Positions 1 to 12,687 of a stretch of 64,000 nt of DNA are shown here, piece after piece. Each line of letters opens with the position of its first letter. The stretch's first letter is position 1. The notes below the pieces were generated by a model. That model was not told the DNA's origin. It saw only the letters and a list, made by a program, of their open reading frames with translations, and did not search any database. This DNA comes from Rotaria macrura (lineage: Eukaryota > Rotifera > Eurotatoria > Philodinida > Philodinidae): the NCBI GenBank assembly GCA_900239685.1, contig OENT01000961.1, positions 1-64,000 of the forward strand, given 5' to 3'. A program made the translations under genes and the position numbers.

Positions 1-3000
1 TGATCATTCTTGATAAATTAATATATTCTGATTGATCACTTTTTATTCGCTGAATATTCTTCTTTCGACATTTTGCCTTTCGATATTTTTCTTTTCTTCC
101 TCTTTCCTTTCTACAAATTTCCTTCGATATTTCTTCGTTCGATGTTTTTCTTTTCTGCCTTCTTCCAACATACCGGAATTTTCGATGTTCTCAATTTTAT
201 GGCATCATTCTCATTCATACGCGAAGCATTAAGGTTTCTATTTTGATAGTAATTCCATATCATGAAAACTGGATCACTTTTGACAATTAGTCACTGTAGC
301 TGTCAAAACCACCGGTTTCAATTCATACTGCAGTTCGATATACATTACACTGTTTCATCCGTAGTTTTACGGGCGAACTATATAAAGAGAAGATTTGCTA
401 TGAGACAAAAACCATATAGTTTACGTATATATCACTTTTGTTATCCTATGTACGCAATCATACAAACTTCAAGGTCAACAAACAATACTTTTTTGACATT
501 AGAGAAAAAAGAATCATCACAGAGATGAAAGAAAACGAAATTATATCAATTATCTTATGGCACAAATTATCTACATACCACAACAACTACCAACGGAAAA
601 TATTTTATATTTAGTGTGAATCTATGATTTGGAAATCTAACTGATCGAATAATATAAAAGCGAGTTCCTTATATTATTGCTCTGTTTTCTTTGGCATGTA
701 TGAGAAAGGTCGAAAACTAAGATCTTCACGTTCTGCACGACAAATTATTTTTGTTCAACAAAACTGTATTCCTTTGTACGAAATGAAGGGTCTTATCAAA
801 AAATTCATTTGTTCCGTGAATGTGTCTGCACGTCAAGAAAATCATAATAAAAAAGCAATAGAATATCATATTGGTGTAGATTTGTTTGTGAAGGTTTTGT
901 GAATTGTATGATGAATAATGAAGGGAAGCTTCCCGTTTGAGAAATTTGACGGTGACACGACAGTTGAGCTTCTCATATTTAGGTATCGCCCGACTATCAA
1001 CATGAATAATTATGATAGTGAAAAGCTTTATTAAAAAAATGAAAAATATAAATTAAATAATGCTCTGGGTTTCTTGAAATACTTTTCACTCGTAGATGTA
1101 TGAAAATTACTGATTAAAATTTGCAATCGGTCGTACATTTCCTCATACATTAACCATTTAGTTAGCTTTGAAACACCAGCATCGACTCTTTCCGCGACGA
1201 TCAAATTGCCGTGTTGTTCTGTCTTGAGATCTTTAATTGATTCTTATATCGATGAAGCTTTACGCATACATTTCTGAAAAAAGTATTTTACATGAAGACC
1301 CTAAAATTAGTTCATAAGTGTGCGATCTTACTTGTAGAGCATTATGCCAACCTTCTTGGCCATTATTCGGGCGTGGTATAATTGATCATCAAGACGAGCA
1401 AAACAATTCCAAAATGATATAGGAAATCGAGGTAAACGACGACAATTTTTACGATTGATACGAACACTATAGATCACATCGCCATATGACTTAGCTTTTG
1501 TTTGCTATTCTATAACGGAAGCTGTCATAGGGAAGTTGGTCTTTTCCTTTCGATGATTTCACGATGGACATGGAGAATCAGTACTTTTTTAAATGATGTG
1601 TATGTTTTTCTTTCGTTATCGTTAAACTTATACCATTCGCTGATACAATAGCTAATCACGTACGAAGAAGTATCGTCTCTTTCGAGATATTAAATTTCTC
1701 TCTTCTACTAAGATAGCCATGTCCAACTTGTAGATGCTGTGACGTACAGCGTACCTTAATTTTCATAAAATGTCCCCTGACATCTATCTCCTTTGACCCA
1801 ATCAGTCTATAAAAAGCTGAAGTGTCGGGAGCTCAACTGTTGGGGCTCAAAAGTCGGTGTACCAACCTATCGACAAGGAATCCGTTGGAAGTTTGTCTGA
1901 TTGACCTTGGTCCCTATTGCAATACCAAGGATTCCGACAAGTTCCGAAAGAATCCTATTTGAAATCTTGGGATCTGATTTGGCAACTTCGTCCTATGCTA
2001 TCATAGACGTTTGCCGATATATCTGTCTAAAATTCCTCAGGTTTGATACACAAGATTTATTATCTTATTACTTGAACAGAATGTGATTAATACGTTCGAA
2101 TGATGACTATAATCTTTATTAATTAATCAAAAGCTCATATAACTTTTCATAGAAAGGGACTCGGTCTATTGCTAGATAGACGGTACTATGGTACAAAGAA
2201 GTCGATGATGAAAATTAGTAATAGAAAAAATGATAAACGTGTAGAGTTCGAAAGCGTGGTTTTAATAAATATAGAACGAAAGAAAATAAATATTGTTTCG
2301 TGTTGACATCTTGAAATGTTCGATATTTTGTTCTTCTATATTTTTTTCCTTCGACCAAAATTACTTCGAGATTTATTTGTCGACATTTTTTCCTTCGATC
2401 TTTTGCCATCCAATCTTTTCATTAGCTACTACAAAAGTCGATAATATAATACTCGAAAGTCAATTAAGTCTCTAGCTCAGGAATTCAATCATCAATCTTC
2501 GATATTCTACCGTTTTTTATTCAATTAGTCTGTAAATTTGTTCGAGATCATGTCCTCTGGATAGTATGGCATTAAAAGCTTTAATAAAGAACTGAAGTTA
2601 GCGATACTGAGTTTCGTTTGAAGCATCGAATTGCAACAAAGACTTGTATCCACAATCCTTAGTAGTTAAATTTTGTTGTATTGTTTCTTCATAAATGATC
2701 CTTGAAAGACGTCTTATTATATTTCAAGCCTATCATCCACATAGTAGTGAATAATAGTTATGCGAATTAAAAAAGATCAACAATAAACAAGAAAGGGATG
2801 TGTAGTCAATATATAGCCTTCTTTTTTTTGCTTCACTTTCTGAAGGTAAAATACAGAGAGGCATTAAGTAAATAAGAAAAGAAAAATAAGAGGGTTCTCG
2901 TTTTAGCAATTGGAGACGTCAGAATAAAGAATATGCTCGTGTTTTAATAGTAAAAAACTGCACTATTTATGACGTGTCGTAATCTACAGTGGCGAGAGAA

Positions 3001-3643
3001 CATTCGAGAAAAAAATTATCAATCATGGAAGGCACGTGAAAAAATGTAAAAGGACCGAAAATGTTTTTACTGATCTAATGTCTTCATCTCTGATCAAAAA
3101 TAACTTTTTTTGCTTTCGACATTTTGTAAGACAAAAAAAGTGGACATTCAAAATCATTATTTCTTGCTTAGTAGAAATGTGTGAGAGACTCCTATGGAAG
3201 ATTCCATCATGAACAATGAAAACTTTTGAAACGAAGTATAGAATTCTGGAAAAGGTAAAGAAATCATGAATAACTAATCATTCAACAAGAAAGTTAGTAA
3301 GGATATAGTAATGCGGGTGACTATGACTTTATCGGTGCGATAGTTAATATGTGAAGAGATGATTCATAGTCTATATACTTAAAGACGTATCCCTACTGCC
3401 ATGATTTCCATATTGTAACAAAGTAAATTTTGGTTATTTACTTCTCTTCTAAGCTTTAATCGTGCTTACGCTCTATATAAATCTCAAATTCAGTGTCAGA
3501 AAAAGCTTCTTATTGACGATTATTTTCGCTGCCTGATAAATTTTAGATGAAGTTCAAATTCAAATTTTCTACTTAGTGAATACTCAAGCAAATATATTAC
3601 TTTCGTTAATCGAAGTTTTCTTTTGATTTACCCATCGTTGCAG
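1..3643. other. Intergenic AT-rich DNA, no supported gene
   Basis: Only short open frames without recognisable domains occur here. The longest is 88 codons at 262-528. T-rich tracts with repeated TTCGAT/TTTCGA words lie near 60-150 and 2290-2410. A 26-base word at 1877-1902 recurs at 36339-36364. A 12-base palindrome, GGGAAGCTTCCC, lies near 925-937. Nothing marks a gene with confidence. Part of the right end may be a 5' leader or promoter of the first GTPase gene. Confidence 0.6.
1877..1902 (+). repeat. Dispersed repeat word, copy 1
   Basis: This 26-base stretch starts GGAATCCGTTGGAA and matches the reverse complement of 36339-36364 at 24 of 26 bases. Both copies sit in patches with more G+C than the surrounding sequence. 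It may be a fragment of an old mobile element, but no element boundary is visible. Confidence 0.45.
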
Positions 3644-6280
3644 ATGGAAGATTACGGAACCCCATGCAAGAATTTTATACCACAAGAATGGCAAAAGTGG
3701 AAGTGTCGTGAATGTTTTCAAAAAAAAGAGTTGCATAAAACGAAAGATCAACCTATCATCGGTGATTCTCAATCGTTAATTCGATCAGGTATGTTCAATG
3801 ACAAACAAATCATTATATAGTTGCAACACGTACGAAGTCGAAAATTTAGATAGTTTCTTTACTCAGTATATGTTTTCTGAAAAGTGATTTCAATTTAATA
3901 AGAAAATTGTTCATGATAATGTATATTTTTACATGGTCCCGAATATCACACGTAATTTTCAGAAAATATATAAACATAATAATTAAAAGCAGAGCTTATA
4001 TTACGTATGATTCGGATGTTATTGTTTAAAAGTTGTTTCTTCCTCCATAAATTCTTGTAGCACAGCCCTGCATAGGTATGACCTTCACTCTTCTCGTTAT
4101 GTACATAGTAACACTGTGATGAAAATTTGTAATTTGCGATGCATGAATACATCGACTGAAAATGTATCTTGAATACAAATGCAAGTGCCTAAAACTTTCA
4201 AAAATGCAGGCGATTTTCGAAAACTGTTTCTTGATCGAGTAATACTTTTATTTTGATGAATTCAATAGCATTCTAAGGCAAAGCTTGATTACAGGTGAAG
4301 GTCAAAAAACAATATGTTGAAGAATGAAAACAATGAATGAAAATAACGTCGACGAGCAGTGATTAAATATATTAGTTTGATTTATTTTGATGCAAGTAAA
4401 GCTATTCATGTCTTGAAGAGACAGACAGAGTTTTGAAAATCATTCTTAAAAATAGTCCACTCAATAGAAAAATTCTAGATTCAGAGTCTGTAGATATTAT
4501 ACATCAATAGTATTGTATGTGATCAAAATTTTAACAATAATGACCCATATGTAAGGATGCATTTTAGCTGTACAGAAGTTTGTTCCCCTACGTTGAAAAT
4601 ACTGATAAAACATTCAGCAATTCATGAGAATCTGTGTCATTACTTGTATTTCGCGTGTTTCAAGTATTGATATACTCTTGTGTTCCATTTATCGGTGAAG
4701 TTTTGAATCGACTTGAAACAGTAGCATGAAGTTCTAATAATACATGTTTCAATTGAGCTTCTTCATCTTCGAGACATAAGTCAACAACAAGCTGCCTATG
4801 CACTTCATCTTCGAGCTTTTCGATATTATTTCTTTCAGTGTTTTTTCTACACATACGTGTTACACCATTGTGTTTAGTTTCTTCGCAATGTTATTCGCTC
4901 TTTGCTATTGCACCTCGCCTTGTTAAACTGTTTTCCTTGTTTGCTATGCATACGTATCGTTTCATACTAATATAAACTATTGAGAGAGTTACGTACAACA
5001 ATGCTATTGCTATTGTGTATTGGAAGTTGAGTTTTCTGAACATCTCTGCACGTTATTGAGAATTCCAGAAAGCTCGATTTTGTAAAACACGATCTGAAAG
5101 GAGTGCTGAAGTGCTTCGATTGCACCAAACCAGAGCTCTCTTTAGAACCGTTATTTGTCATTGTCAATTGTGACCACTTATTGATCAGATCATTTTCAAT
5201 TTTGTAGGAAGTCGATCTTCATTGAAGAGTGAAGCATCCGGAGATGAGAGCAAAATGAAGAATCGTATGAATTATCTGACTAATCGTTTTGAGGAAAATG
5301 ATTTGACTGATCATGAACGAAGTAAAGACGATGACATAAACGAGGAACACACCAGAATCGACGCAGAAAAGCTGCTCAAATCGAAAATTCACAAGGTTGA
5401 GAAAGATTTACTCAAAATTTATTTCAAACCTGAAGTAGATCACGCACTAGAATTAATCGAATTCAATATAGTTATTATGGGTTCTCCACGTATCGGCAAA
5501 AGTGAACTTATCAATGCGTTGTGTGGAGGCAAAAAACTAGCAGAAACAAGTTCAAGCTTAACTTCGTGTACAAAAGAAGTAAAGAAATATCAATTAGAAG
5601 CTGATCGAATTGAAGAAGCTGATTTCACTCCGTCTAAAGTCAATTTTTATGACACACCAGGTCTCGAATCATGGACCGACGATGACGGACAGAAAGGCAT
5701 GTTTCAGTTGATCAAGCAGACGAATCCAGTGTGTGTCATTTTTTGTGCTGCTCCGGGTTCATATGCTGATTTATCACAACTTCATACTGTGTTAGAGAGC
5801 TGTAAGGATCAGCATATATTTTGTGCTCTCGTGTGTACCAATATGTGGTCGAGTAATAAACGACAAAAAGTTATTGAAGAATTTCAAAACGAACTTTCTA
5901 TGTTCGGTGAACAAAAAGATATGTATTCGAATCAAAAGCATTCTCATATTCCACATAAAGTATCGTTTTTTGGTAAGGGTGCTCTTTGTACAATGGTAAA
6001 TTCAATTGAATATTCCGATCCAGAATTATTGTCAAGTAAAAAACCAGTCCAAGGAGTGGATGAACTCATACATGGCATTATGCAATCATTAGACGATCAA
6101 AAATTGCTTGGCTGGTGTAGTGCTGTACTTCATCGACGTAGCTATTGGGAGAAAGTCAGTCAAAAAATGATAGGTTTCTTTTCGCTGGGCTTAGAGAAAC
6201 TGCAACGTTATAACTTTTTCATTCGCTTAATAAAAAAACGATCGTCTACACAAACTAATCGTGAAAGAACCCAAAAATGA
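3644..6280 (+). CDS. P-loop GTPase with N-terminal Cys/His motif (GTPase paralogue 1, two exons)
   Basis: Proposed exons are 3644-3788 and 5208-6280, joined in phase 1 at TCAG|GTATG and TTTTGTAG|GAAG, giving about 405 residues. Exon 1 has Cys8, Cys21, Cys24 and His31. The C-x12-C-x2-C-x6-H spacing matches the N-terminal motif I recall from myosin phosphatase Rho-interacting (MPRIP-type) proteins, so a small zinc fold is likely. An acidic, helix-prone stretch follows. The G domain has a P-loop GSPRIGKS (about 140-147), a Ser/Thr-rich TSSSLTSCT switch-I-like segment and DTPGLESW (about 197-204). A CTNMW segment (258-262) stands where NKxD/TKxD is usual. The closest familiar families are AIG1/GIMAP and MMR_HSR1 GTPases; the substrate is unknown. 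The long open frame itself begins with TTG at 5222, which is why an upstream exon was sought. AG at 3642-3643 directly precedes the ATG, so a still earlier exon or spliced leader is possible. Confidence 0.72.
4660..4854 (-). other. Antisense open frame inside the intron of GTPase 1
   Basis: A 64-codon frame predicts a charged, helix-prone segment containing NIEKLEDEVHRQL and AQLKHVLLELH. It lies antisense inside the 1.4-kb intron of the first GTPase gene. The composition looks more protein-like than that of neighbouring chance frames. No family, good splice pair or start context was recognised. It may be a pseudogene scrap or chance. Confidence 0.2.
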
Positions 6281-6872
6281 TGATGGAAAATTTTGCAGTA
6301 GTATTCCATTATTATCATTGATACATTTTTTAAGCAACATCTTGGTCAAGATGCAAGGTATGAAAAAAATTAAAGATATTGAACAATAGAACGCAGGGTA
6401 ATGTGATCTTCTTGAACTGAACTTCATAATTAGATCTGAAACATACATCAACTACACTGTTAAATTATCTCAAAACTCAGTGGCTTGGCTTTACTAAAAT
6501 GATTTCACAATTGAATTAAACTTGATTATAACGAAATTTTGAGTAAATGATGATTCCGGTTAACGATGATTCATTGCGACGATGCTTTTAAAGTGTTCTC
6601 AATCGAAGCTCAAACTTTAACTCGACTTTTCATTGTTGTAAAAGAAAATCGATTTCAAATTCAAAGGTGAAACCAAAATCTGCATGTTATGATATTAGTA
6701 CAGATCTTGCCACAAAAAAAAAGAATAATCTTGTATTTAAAATTTCGAGATTTGTGAACATTTCTGTATCTTTTCTCTTGACTAAGATCTTGCTTATGAG
6801 ATGTTCGGCTAGACATACGTCTTCATAAAATGTCATTTTTTTAGAAATTTTCTAGATAAGTATAAACAAATC
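6281..6872. other. Spacer between GTPase 1 and GTPase 2
   Basis: AT-rich spacer of about 590 bases without a supportable gene. Near its right end are two acceptor-like sites, TTTTTTTAG at about 6834-6842 and TTTTCTAG at about 6848-6855. The second lies 17 bases before the ATG of GTPase 2. The upstream part presumably holds the 3' end of GTPase 1 and the promoter of GTPase 2. Confidence 0.5.
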
Positions 6873-7703
6873 ATGACGAAAGATTTTAATATCATCGTTT
6901 GTGGTTCACCACGTGTTGGTAAGAGTACTTTGATAAATGCTTTGTGCGGAAAAGAAGTAGCTGAAACAAGTAGTAGCCTCAAATCGTGCACGAATAAACT
7001 TGAGAAATACGTACACAAAGGAGAACAGCCTGCAAGTGATGGAATTTCGCCACCGATTCAATATTCTATTACATTTTGGGATACACCTGGTATTGAATCA
7101 TGGTCAGAAAATGATGTTCGTCAACATTTTTCACGTATCATGGAGGAAAGTAATCCTATATGCATGATTTTTTGTGCATCGCCTGGTTCATTTCTTTTAT
7201 TGGAACCATTAACATGGCTGGTTGACACATGTATTCAATCGAAGATTTTCTGTGCCTTCGTTTGTACCAACAAATATTCCGGTGGTCCTCGACAGCGCGC
7301 AGAAGTTATGGACACTTTTCAATCGTTATTTAAAGAACATTATGTTATGAGAAAAGATGAAGCTAATGTTCAGTATTATGCCGATGTAGCCCTATGTACA
7401 ACTGTGAATAGTGTTATATACGAAGATCAAGAATTAGGCATCAGAAAGGATGTTGAAGGTATAAATGAACTCATATTTGGTGTAATGACCTCGTTGAAAG
7501 ATACCAAACTTATTGGATGGTGTTATACAGTGGCTGACAATGAAACATTCTGGAGGAGTATGAAAGTAAAACTAATGGAATTCTTTCGAGAGCATGGACC
7601 AGCTATTGAATCATGTCTCAAGGAAGTCGGTAAGCAAATTGCAACATCTTTAATTGAAGCCATCGGGAGCAAAATAACCAATGAACTGAAAAATCATCGC
7701 TAA
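6873..7703 (+). CDS. P-loop GTPase (paralogue 2)
   Basis: A single open exon of 276 residues. The G domain begins almost at the N-terminus: P-loop GSPRVGKS (11-18), TSSSLKSCT (32-40), DTPGIESW (70-77) and CTNKY (131-135). The last fills the guanine-specificity position, normally NKxD or TKxD. A conserved VNS followed by an acidic loop and INELIFG (197-203) is shared with the other two copies. The C-terminus (about 220-276) is helical and ends in a basic stretch. There is no signal peptide or clear membrane span, so it is probably cytosolic or peripherally membrane-bound. It lacks the Cys/His exon of paralogue 1 and the spliced tail of paralogue 3. The start is a real ATG with an acceptor-like TTTTCTAG 17 bases upstream. 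The assignment to a translation-factor-class GTPase related to AIG1/GIMAP rests on motifs, and the cellular role is not known. Confidence 0.82.
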   Translation: MTKDFNIIVCGSPRVGKSTLINALCGKEVAETSSSLKSCTNKLEKYVHKGEQPASDGISPPIQYSITFWDTPGIESWSENDVRQHFSRIMEESNPICMIFCASPGSFLLLEPLTWLVDTCIQSKIFCAFVCTNKYSGGPRQRAEVMDTFQSLFKEHYVMRKDEANVQYYADVALCTTVNSVIYEDQELGIRKDVEGINELIFGVMTSLKDTKLIGWCYTVADNETFWRSMKVKLMEFFREHGPAIESCLKEVGKQIATSLIEAIGSKITNELKNHR

Positions 7704-10004
7704 ACTAGTATAAATATACGTACATTTTAATTTTCAACCTACTTTTTCAGTTAATTTTCATCTATTTTTATTGTTTAACCTAAATATAAAGGTATCTAAG
7801 ACTGCTAGTTCTATTGATCTATTTTCATTTAATTATGGGATTATATCATTAAGAGAAAATTCGGCGTTTTAGCGATGTATATATATATATTAGTTTTTTA
7901 AAAGAATAAGCCTAACAACTTTTCTAATAACTTGCGAATGGTCGTAGTTGACCATCTGAAAGTTTCAGTATTTGAGAGACAAGATTCACCTAAGCTGAAC
8001 AAAATCGAAAGCTGATTGTTCATCTATCAGTGGTATTCTCGATGAAATTATTTTAATTCAAATTCAAAATTATCAAGAAACTATTCAATAGATGCATCCT
8101 TTCCCATTCATTCTAGACATAGATCGCTCGATTTCATGACTAATATCTTCTGTGAGTTACAAGAGTTTTGCTGTGATCTCTGTGATTTCTGCTTAATGAC
8201 CTTCGACCACTAATAAAATGAATGCTTAGTGGAGATCCATCACCGTGAAATGACAGAAGAGGTAATAAGTTAGTCATTTTTTCTGAAAATCACATGACAC
8301 TGCTGTTTCAATACATGCGAAATCGCACGATCTGTATGCATATGATCGCAGACTAGCATTTCGAAAATGTTCAGACTATAGTGTCATACGGATTCCTATG
8401 CAAAAATAAACATCATTAATGAATTCCAAAAGATATGTTGCAGTTTTCTTTTCCAACAATGACAGCTCGATTTCCAGAAATCAACGGTGCTGAAAGGGGG
8501 CTAGTAAATGAATGTCAATCTTTGTCTAGATCGAAAGAGAAAAGAGTCTTTCTATCAAACGGTCTTATAGAAGTTCTAAATTGAAGCGTAGATATCCTGA
8601 GGATTTTGTTGCCCATAATCCCCACAGAGAATTCATTTGAATTATTCAATAGTTGATCGATCTTGTTTCGATTTTGTTCGATGCTTACGAATCTTGTTTC
8701 TAACATGATGAGAACAGCACATCATCAAGTGACTCTATTTTCAGTTTACTAGAAAAATAATCTCCATCAGTTTTTAAACAGATGGCATTGATAAAAACTC
8801 TATTAACGCTTACATAAATTTTCATTGCTATTAAACGTATGGAGATACAGTATTTCAAATAAAAGTTAAATAGTTAAGCATTTTTCTACAAACTAAGTAA
8901 ATTATAAAATATTCATGAAAATTATCACATCTCTTTAGTATCCTTCATAAGATTCCAGGCAATGAAGGATATGATGGTTAACTATTATACATGAGTTGAG
9001 TCCTCATTTTTGTCATGTTCTTATTGAAAATCTTCATCAGATTTCAAATATTTCTGAATATTCTTAAGTGAACTAATAAATTATTTTAGATTAAAAATAT
9101 ATTTTTTGAAACATAATTTTGTTCTTCATGCCAGTTTCAAGAAGAAAATCAAATAGGTAGCCGTAAGGGCTGCTAGCTTCAAATTTCTTAAAAACTATAA
9201 ATGAAAAATTTGACAGTTCAATTGAGAGCGAACATGAATGTTGAACATACCGTAGATCTCGAAAAATGTCTCGTATAAATATAAATACTGTTTCAATGGT
9301 CATCAAGAAAAATGATAGGGAAATGAAATTCAAACAATGTGTATGACTATATCCCATATTGATAGAGACAGGTGTAGAGAGTTTCAAATCAGATCTATAT
9401 TCTTGACTTGAGATGATCTTTTCAAGAAATTAAATTATTTTAACGAATCTAATACACCGATATTATTCATTAAGATATACCTACTACTTAATAAAAATTA
9501 TTCTATTTTCCATCTGCTAGTGTAAAAAAAGCAAATTTATTTGCCCCGAAACTGTTCATCCATACTTGTATTTCGAACACAAAATCTTACAGTATTGTAT
9601 CTCAGTTCATTTTTTAATGAATATTTCACCTTAGATTCTAATATTCTTGCAATCAATTCTACACAGCTCTACTGGAACCATCGATTGACAGTGATTCTGT
9701 ATTTTTATTTTTGTTTCTACTCTAATCTGCAGCTGACTATTTTATTAATCTTAGCGTGATCGAAATGAGTTAGTTCGAATGCAGCGCGTGTGAACTATGT
9801 TCGACATTTTGATATGCTACAGTAACTTCGTAGAAAATTTTCAAGAGTATGAAAATTCTACATCTATCATTCATTCGGCGTATAGAAATTTACGAGACAA
9901 AATATGACACATCACTCAACTTAGTGTCCTTTTCAAATAGATGCATATTGGACAGGGGTACTTTCTTATTAGTTTTGTCAATATCTTCTAGATAAACATT
10001 GATC
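7704..10004. other. Spacer between GTPase 2 and GTPase 3
   Basis: About 2.3 kb of AT-rich DNA with a short TA run near 7878-7891 and no frame carrying a recognisable domain. The open frames at 8515-8706, 9091-9387 and 9541-9759 have biased, low-complexity translations and no splice context, so they are not called. An acceptor-like ATATCTTCTAG ends at 9991, 13 bases before the ATG of GTPase 3. Confidence 0.5.
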
Positions 10005-11369
10005 ATGAATGAAAGTCCCACTCAAACAAATATTCTTCTTTGTGGATCGGCACGTGTTGGAAAAAGTACTCTTATAAATGCAATCTGTCAGCAAAATCTA
10101 GCTAAGACAAGTTCTAGCCTACAGTCCTGCACAAACAATTTGACATGTTTTACGATGAAACATTCAGACGGTGAATCATCTTATAAAACCATCTTTTGGG
10201 ACACGCCTGGTATTGAATCTTGGCATGAAATCAATTTACGTCATCATATAACTTCGTTGATTGAAGAAACCCATCCGATTTGTATGATTTATTGTGTAGC
10301 ACCAGGTTCATTCGCAAAATTAGAACATGTCAAATGGTTGCTAGCAGAGTGCCATCGTCAAAATATATTTTGTGCTGTTGTGTGTACTAATATGTGGGCT
10401 GGTCGAACTCGTCTACAACTTGTTCACGAGTTATGTGAAACCATTGAATCTGTTCATCCACTTATAAAACCGTATGCAGAAGATGGTATTACATATTTTG
10501 ATCGAGTCGCTCTATGTACAATGGTTAACAGTAAAACGTACATTGATGAAGACGTTGATGTGAAGAAGCCACCATCTGGTATCAACGAACTTATCTTTGG
10601 TATTGCTAAATGTCTTGGACGAGAGAAAATGTTTCAATGGTTTCAAACGGTTTCCCAAAATCGATCGTTCTGGTCAGAAATGTCATCGAAATTTATCGAC
10701 TTATTCAAAATTCCAATTGATATTTTCAATAGTTTGTGCGAATATCCGACTAGACTAATCAATTATCTATTCAGCAATACGAGTGAAATGAAAATATACT
10801 TTGAAAATGAACAAAAGCCAAATCCTATATTGATGCGTTCGGATTTACGATCTAATAGTTCGAATTTCGAAGATGAACGATCACCAACAGACACTGACAA
10901 GGTATTGTTCTTTTGTAGGATCATGAATGCAAGACATGTTTAGTCTGATATCAATTTACTTTTTTTTCTTAAGAGTAGTGATGTATTTTACGACACTTCA
11001 TCGTTCGATGTAACAACACAATCGACATCTAAACTGCTCTCATTCACATTGAAACCTTCAAGTAATCATCCGGGTGATAACTATTCTTTTATTTTTACTA
11101 TTATCTTTTAGATGCAGCGAAAGAAAGTCAGTTGAAATTCTCTTTAGCTGCTCTTGGAGCAGTCGGAACTAATCCGAAAACTTCACTAGAATCAGATCAA
11201 ACAATTTTTACAGTCGAGTTTGTTATTAAACATCGTCAATTTACATGCGTAAATTTCTCCGATTTTTAGATTCAACAAGACCGAACATTTTGAGGCAATG
11301 TGGCATATTTGGCAATTAGCCAAAGATTCCGCCATACAATGCTCAATTGTAGATGAATCATCCATGTGA
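10005..11369 (+). CDS. P-loop GTPase with spliced C-terminal extension (paralogue 3, four exons)
   Basis: Proposed exons are 10005-10901, 10974-11061, 11112-11217 and 11270-11369. The introns are 72, 50 and 52 bases with GT...AG ends, and the phases (0, 1, 2) close exactly onto a TGA at 11367, giving 396 residues. The G domain has P-loop GSARVGKS (14-21), TSSSLQSCT (35-43), DTPGIESW (66-73) and CTNMW (127-131). Residues about 225-299 form a helical region and a Ser/Asn/Asp-rich linker. Exons 2-4 encode a Ser/Thr-rich segment and a Trp-rich tail with EAMWHIWQLAKDS, a feature absent from the other two copies. The open frame could also begin at a TTG at 9999; the ATG at 10005 is preferred. If intron 1 were retained, the protein would stop at 10943. 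The role is unknown; homology within the array is clear. Confidence 0.78.
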
Positions 11370-12687
11370 TTCAGTCTTATTTCTTGTCGTTAAGACAGTG
11401 AATTTTGATTTTTGTTTTTAGCAAAAAGAACAACTTTTCTTTCCATTAAATGTACCTGATAGTTTAAATTGTCTGAAGAAAAAAAGTTGACTGCTGTTTA
11501 ATCAGGATGGCTTTATCTTTGTAAAAATTACAAAGATCAAATCGATGACTATCATTAAGTTTTCTTAATATCAGTACACAACAACTAATAAGCAGCGAAA
11601 AACAAAAGCTCATATTTAAGAAAAATGATATGGTAAAAGAAAGATTACTCATGAATAATGGATGATGTCTCAGCAATAAATTTTGAAAATTGTTTCAAAT
11701 AATGAATATAAGAAAGAAAACTGTTCCAACTAAGTGGAATTTAACTTTTTCTTCTTTATCTCGTGTTGTTATGAGGCAATACTTAGCTAAGATATCTTGA
11801 AAGTTTTCTTTATTATTTTGACGAAATGATGATTACTAAAACAACATTGCAATATATATACACGTTTTCAAAACGAAAATGCACATCTATTTGTTGATGG
11901 AATCTCTTCACTACTAACAATAGGCTAAAGGAGCATTAAAATCATAAGAACACATATTCCATATATCTAAATACTATTGCCATGAACAATGGATGATTAA
12001 CTTTCCAGGATTCTCTTATTACGCATTACCTTAGCAAGATTTATTAAAAACTTTAAATCTCATTTAATACTCATTGATACTTCTAGAATGTTCTACAACA
12101 TATCGGGGCTGTGCAATATAAGCATACGGTTTCGAAACAAATTCTAGAACATTTTTGATTATTGATTTTTGACAGACATTTAAACTACTGTGCACCATAT
12201 AGATATGAAGGAGCATAAGGAGAGTAGCACTTACCTTGACGTAAAAAAGGATGAGATTTTTAGAACTTTGTTTACCTCTTTCGATGAGTCATTGCCAAAT
12301 ATGTTAACATCGTACCATTAGGTGTAGAGTCACTCTTACTGTTCGACGAAATTACTTTTGCTATTCCGATGCGTAAGCAAGACAAGACTTTGTCTATCGG
12401 TCTTCCGTGGACGAATTGGAAAGGGTTAACTGTGTCAATATTTTTTCTGTTAATATTGTGAAAGATATTTGAGGCACATGACTTACAGCAAATGAGACAC
12501 GAAATATGATTGATATGAAGATATGTTTAACATGATAGAATATATTTACATAACAATGAGATAGAAGTTAGACTAGACAGAGAATCTCGCTCAACAAGAA
12601 AACTGGAAATGTTATAATTTCCAACGAGACTTAGTAAGGCTGGTATATTTTTCTTTGTGTTCTTTCTGTTTACTTGTACAGAAGATT
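11370..12687. other. Intergenic, nothing recognised
   Basis: AT-rich sequence after the third GTPase. The minus-strand frame at 11464-11676 translates to a hydrophobic, low-complexity peptide without splice context and is not called. No RNA gene or ordered repeat was seen before the foldback element begins. Confidence 0.5.
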
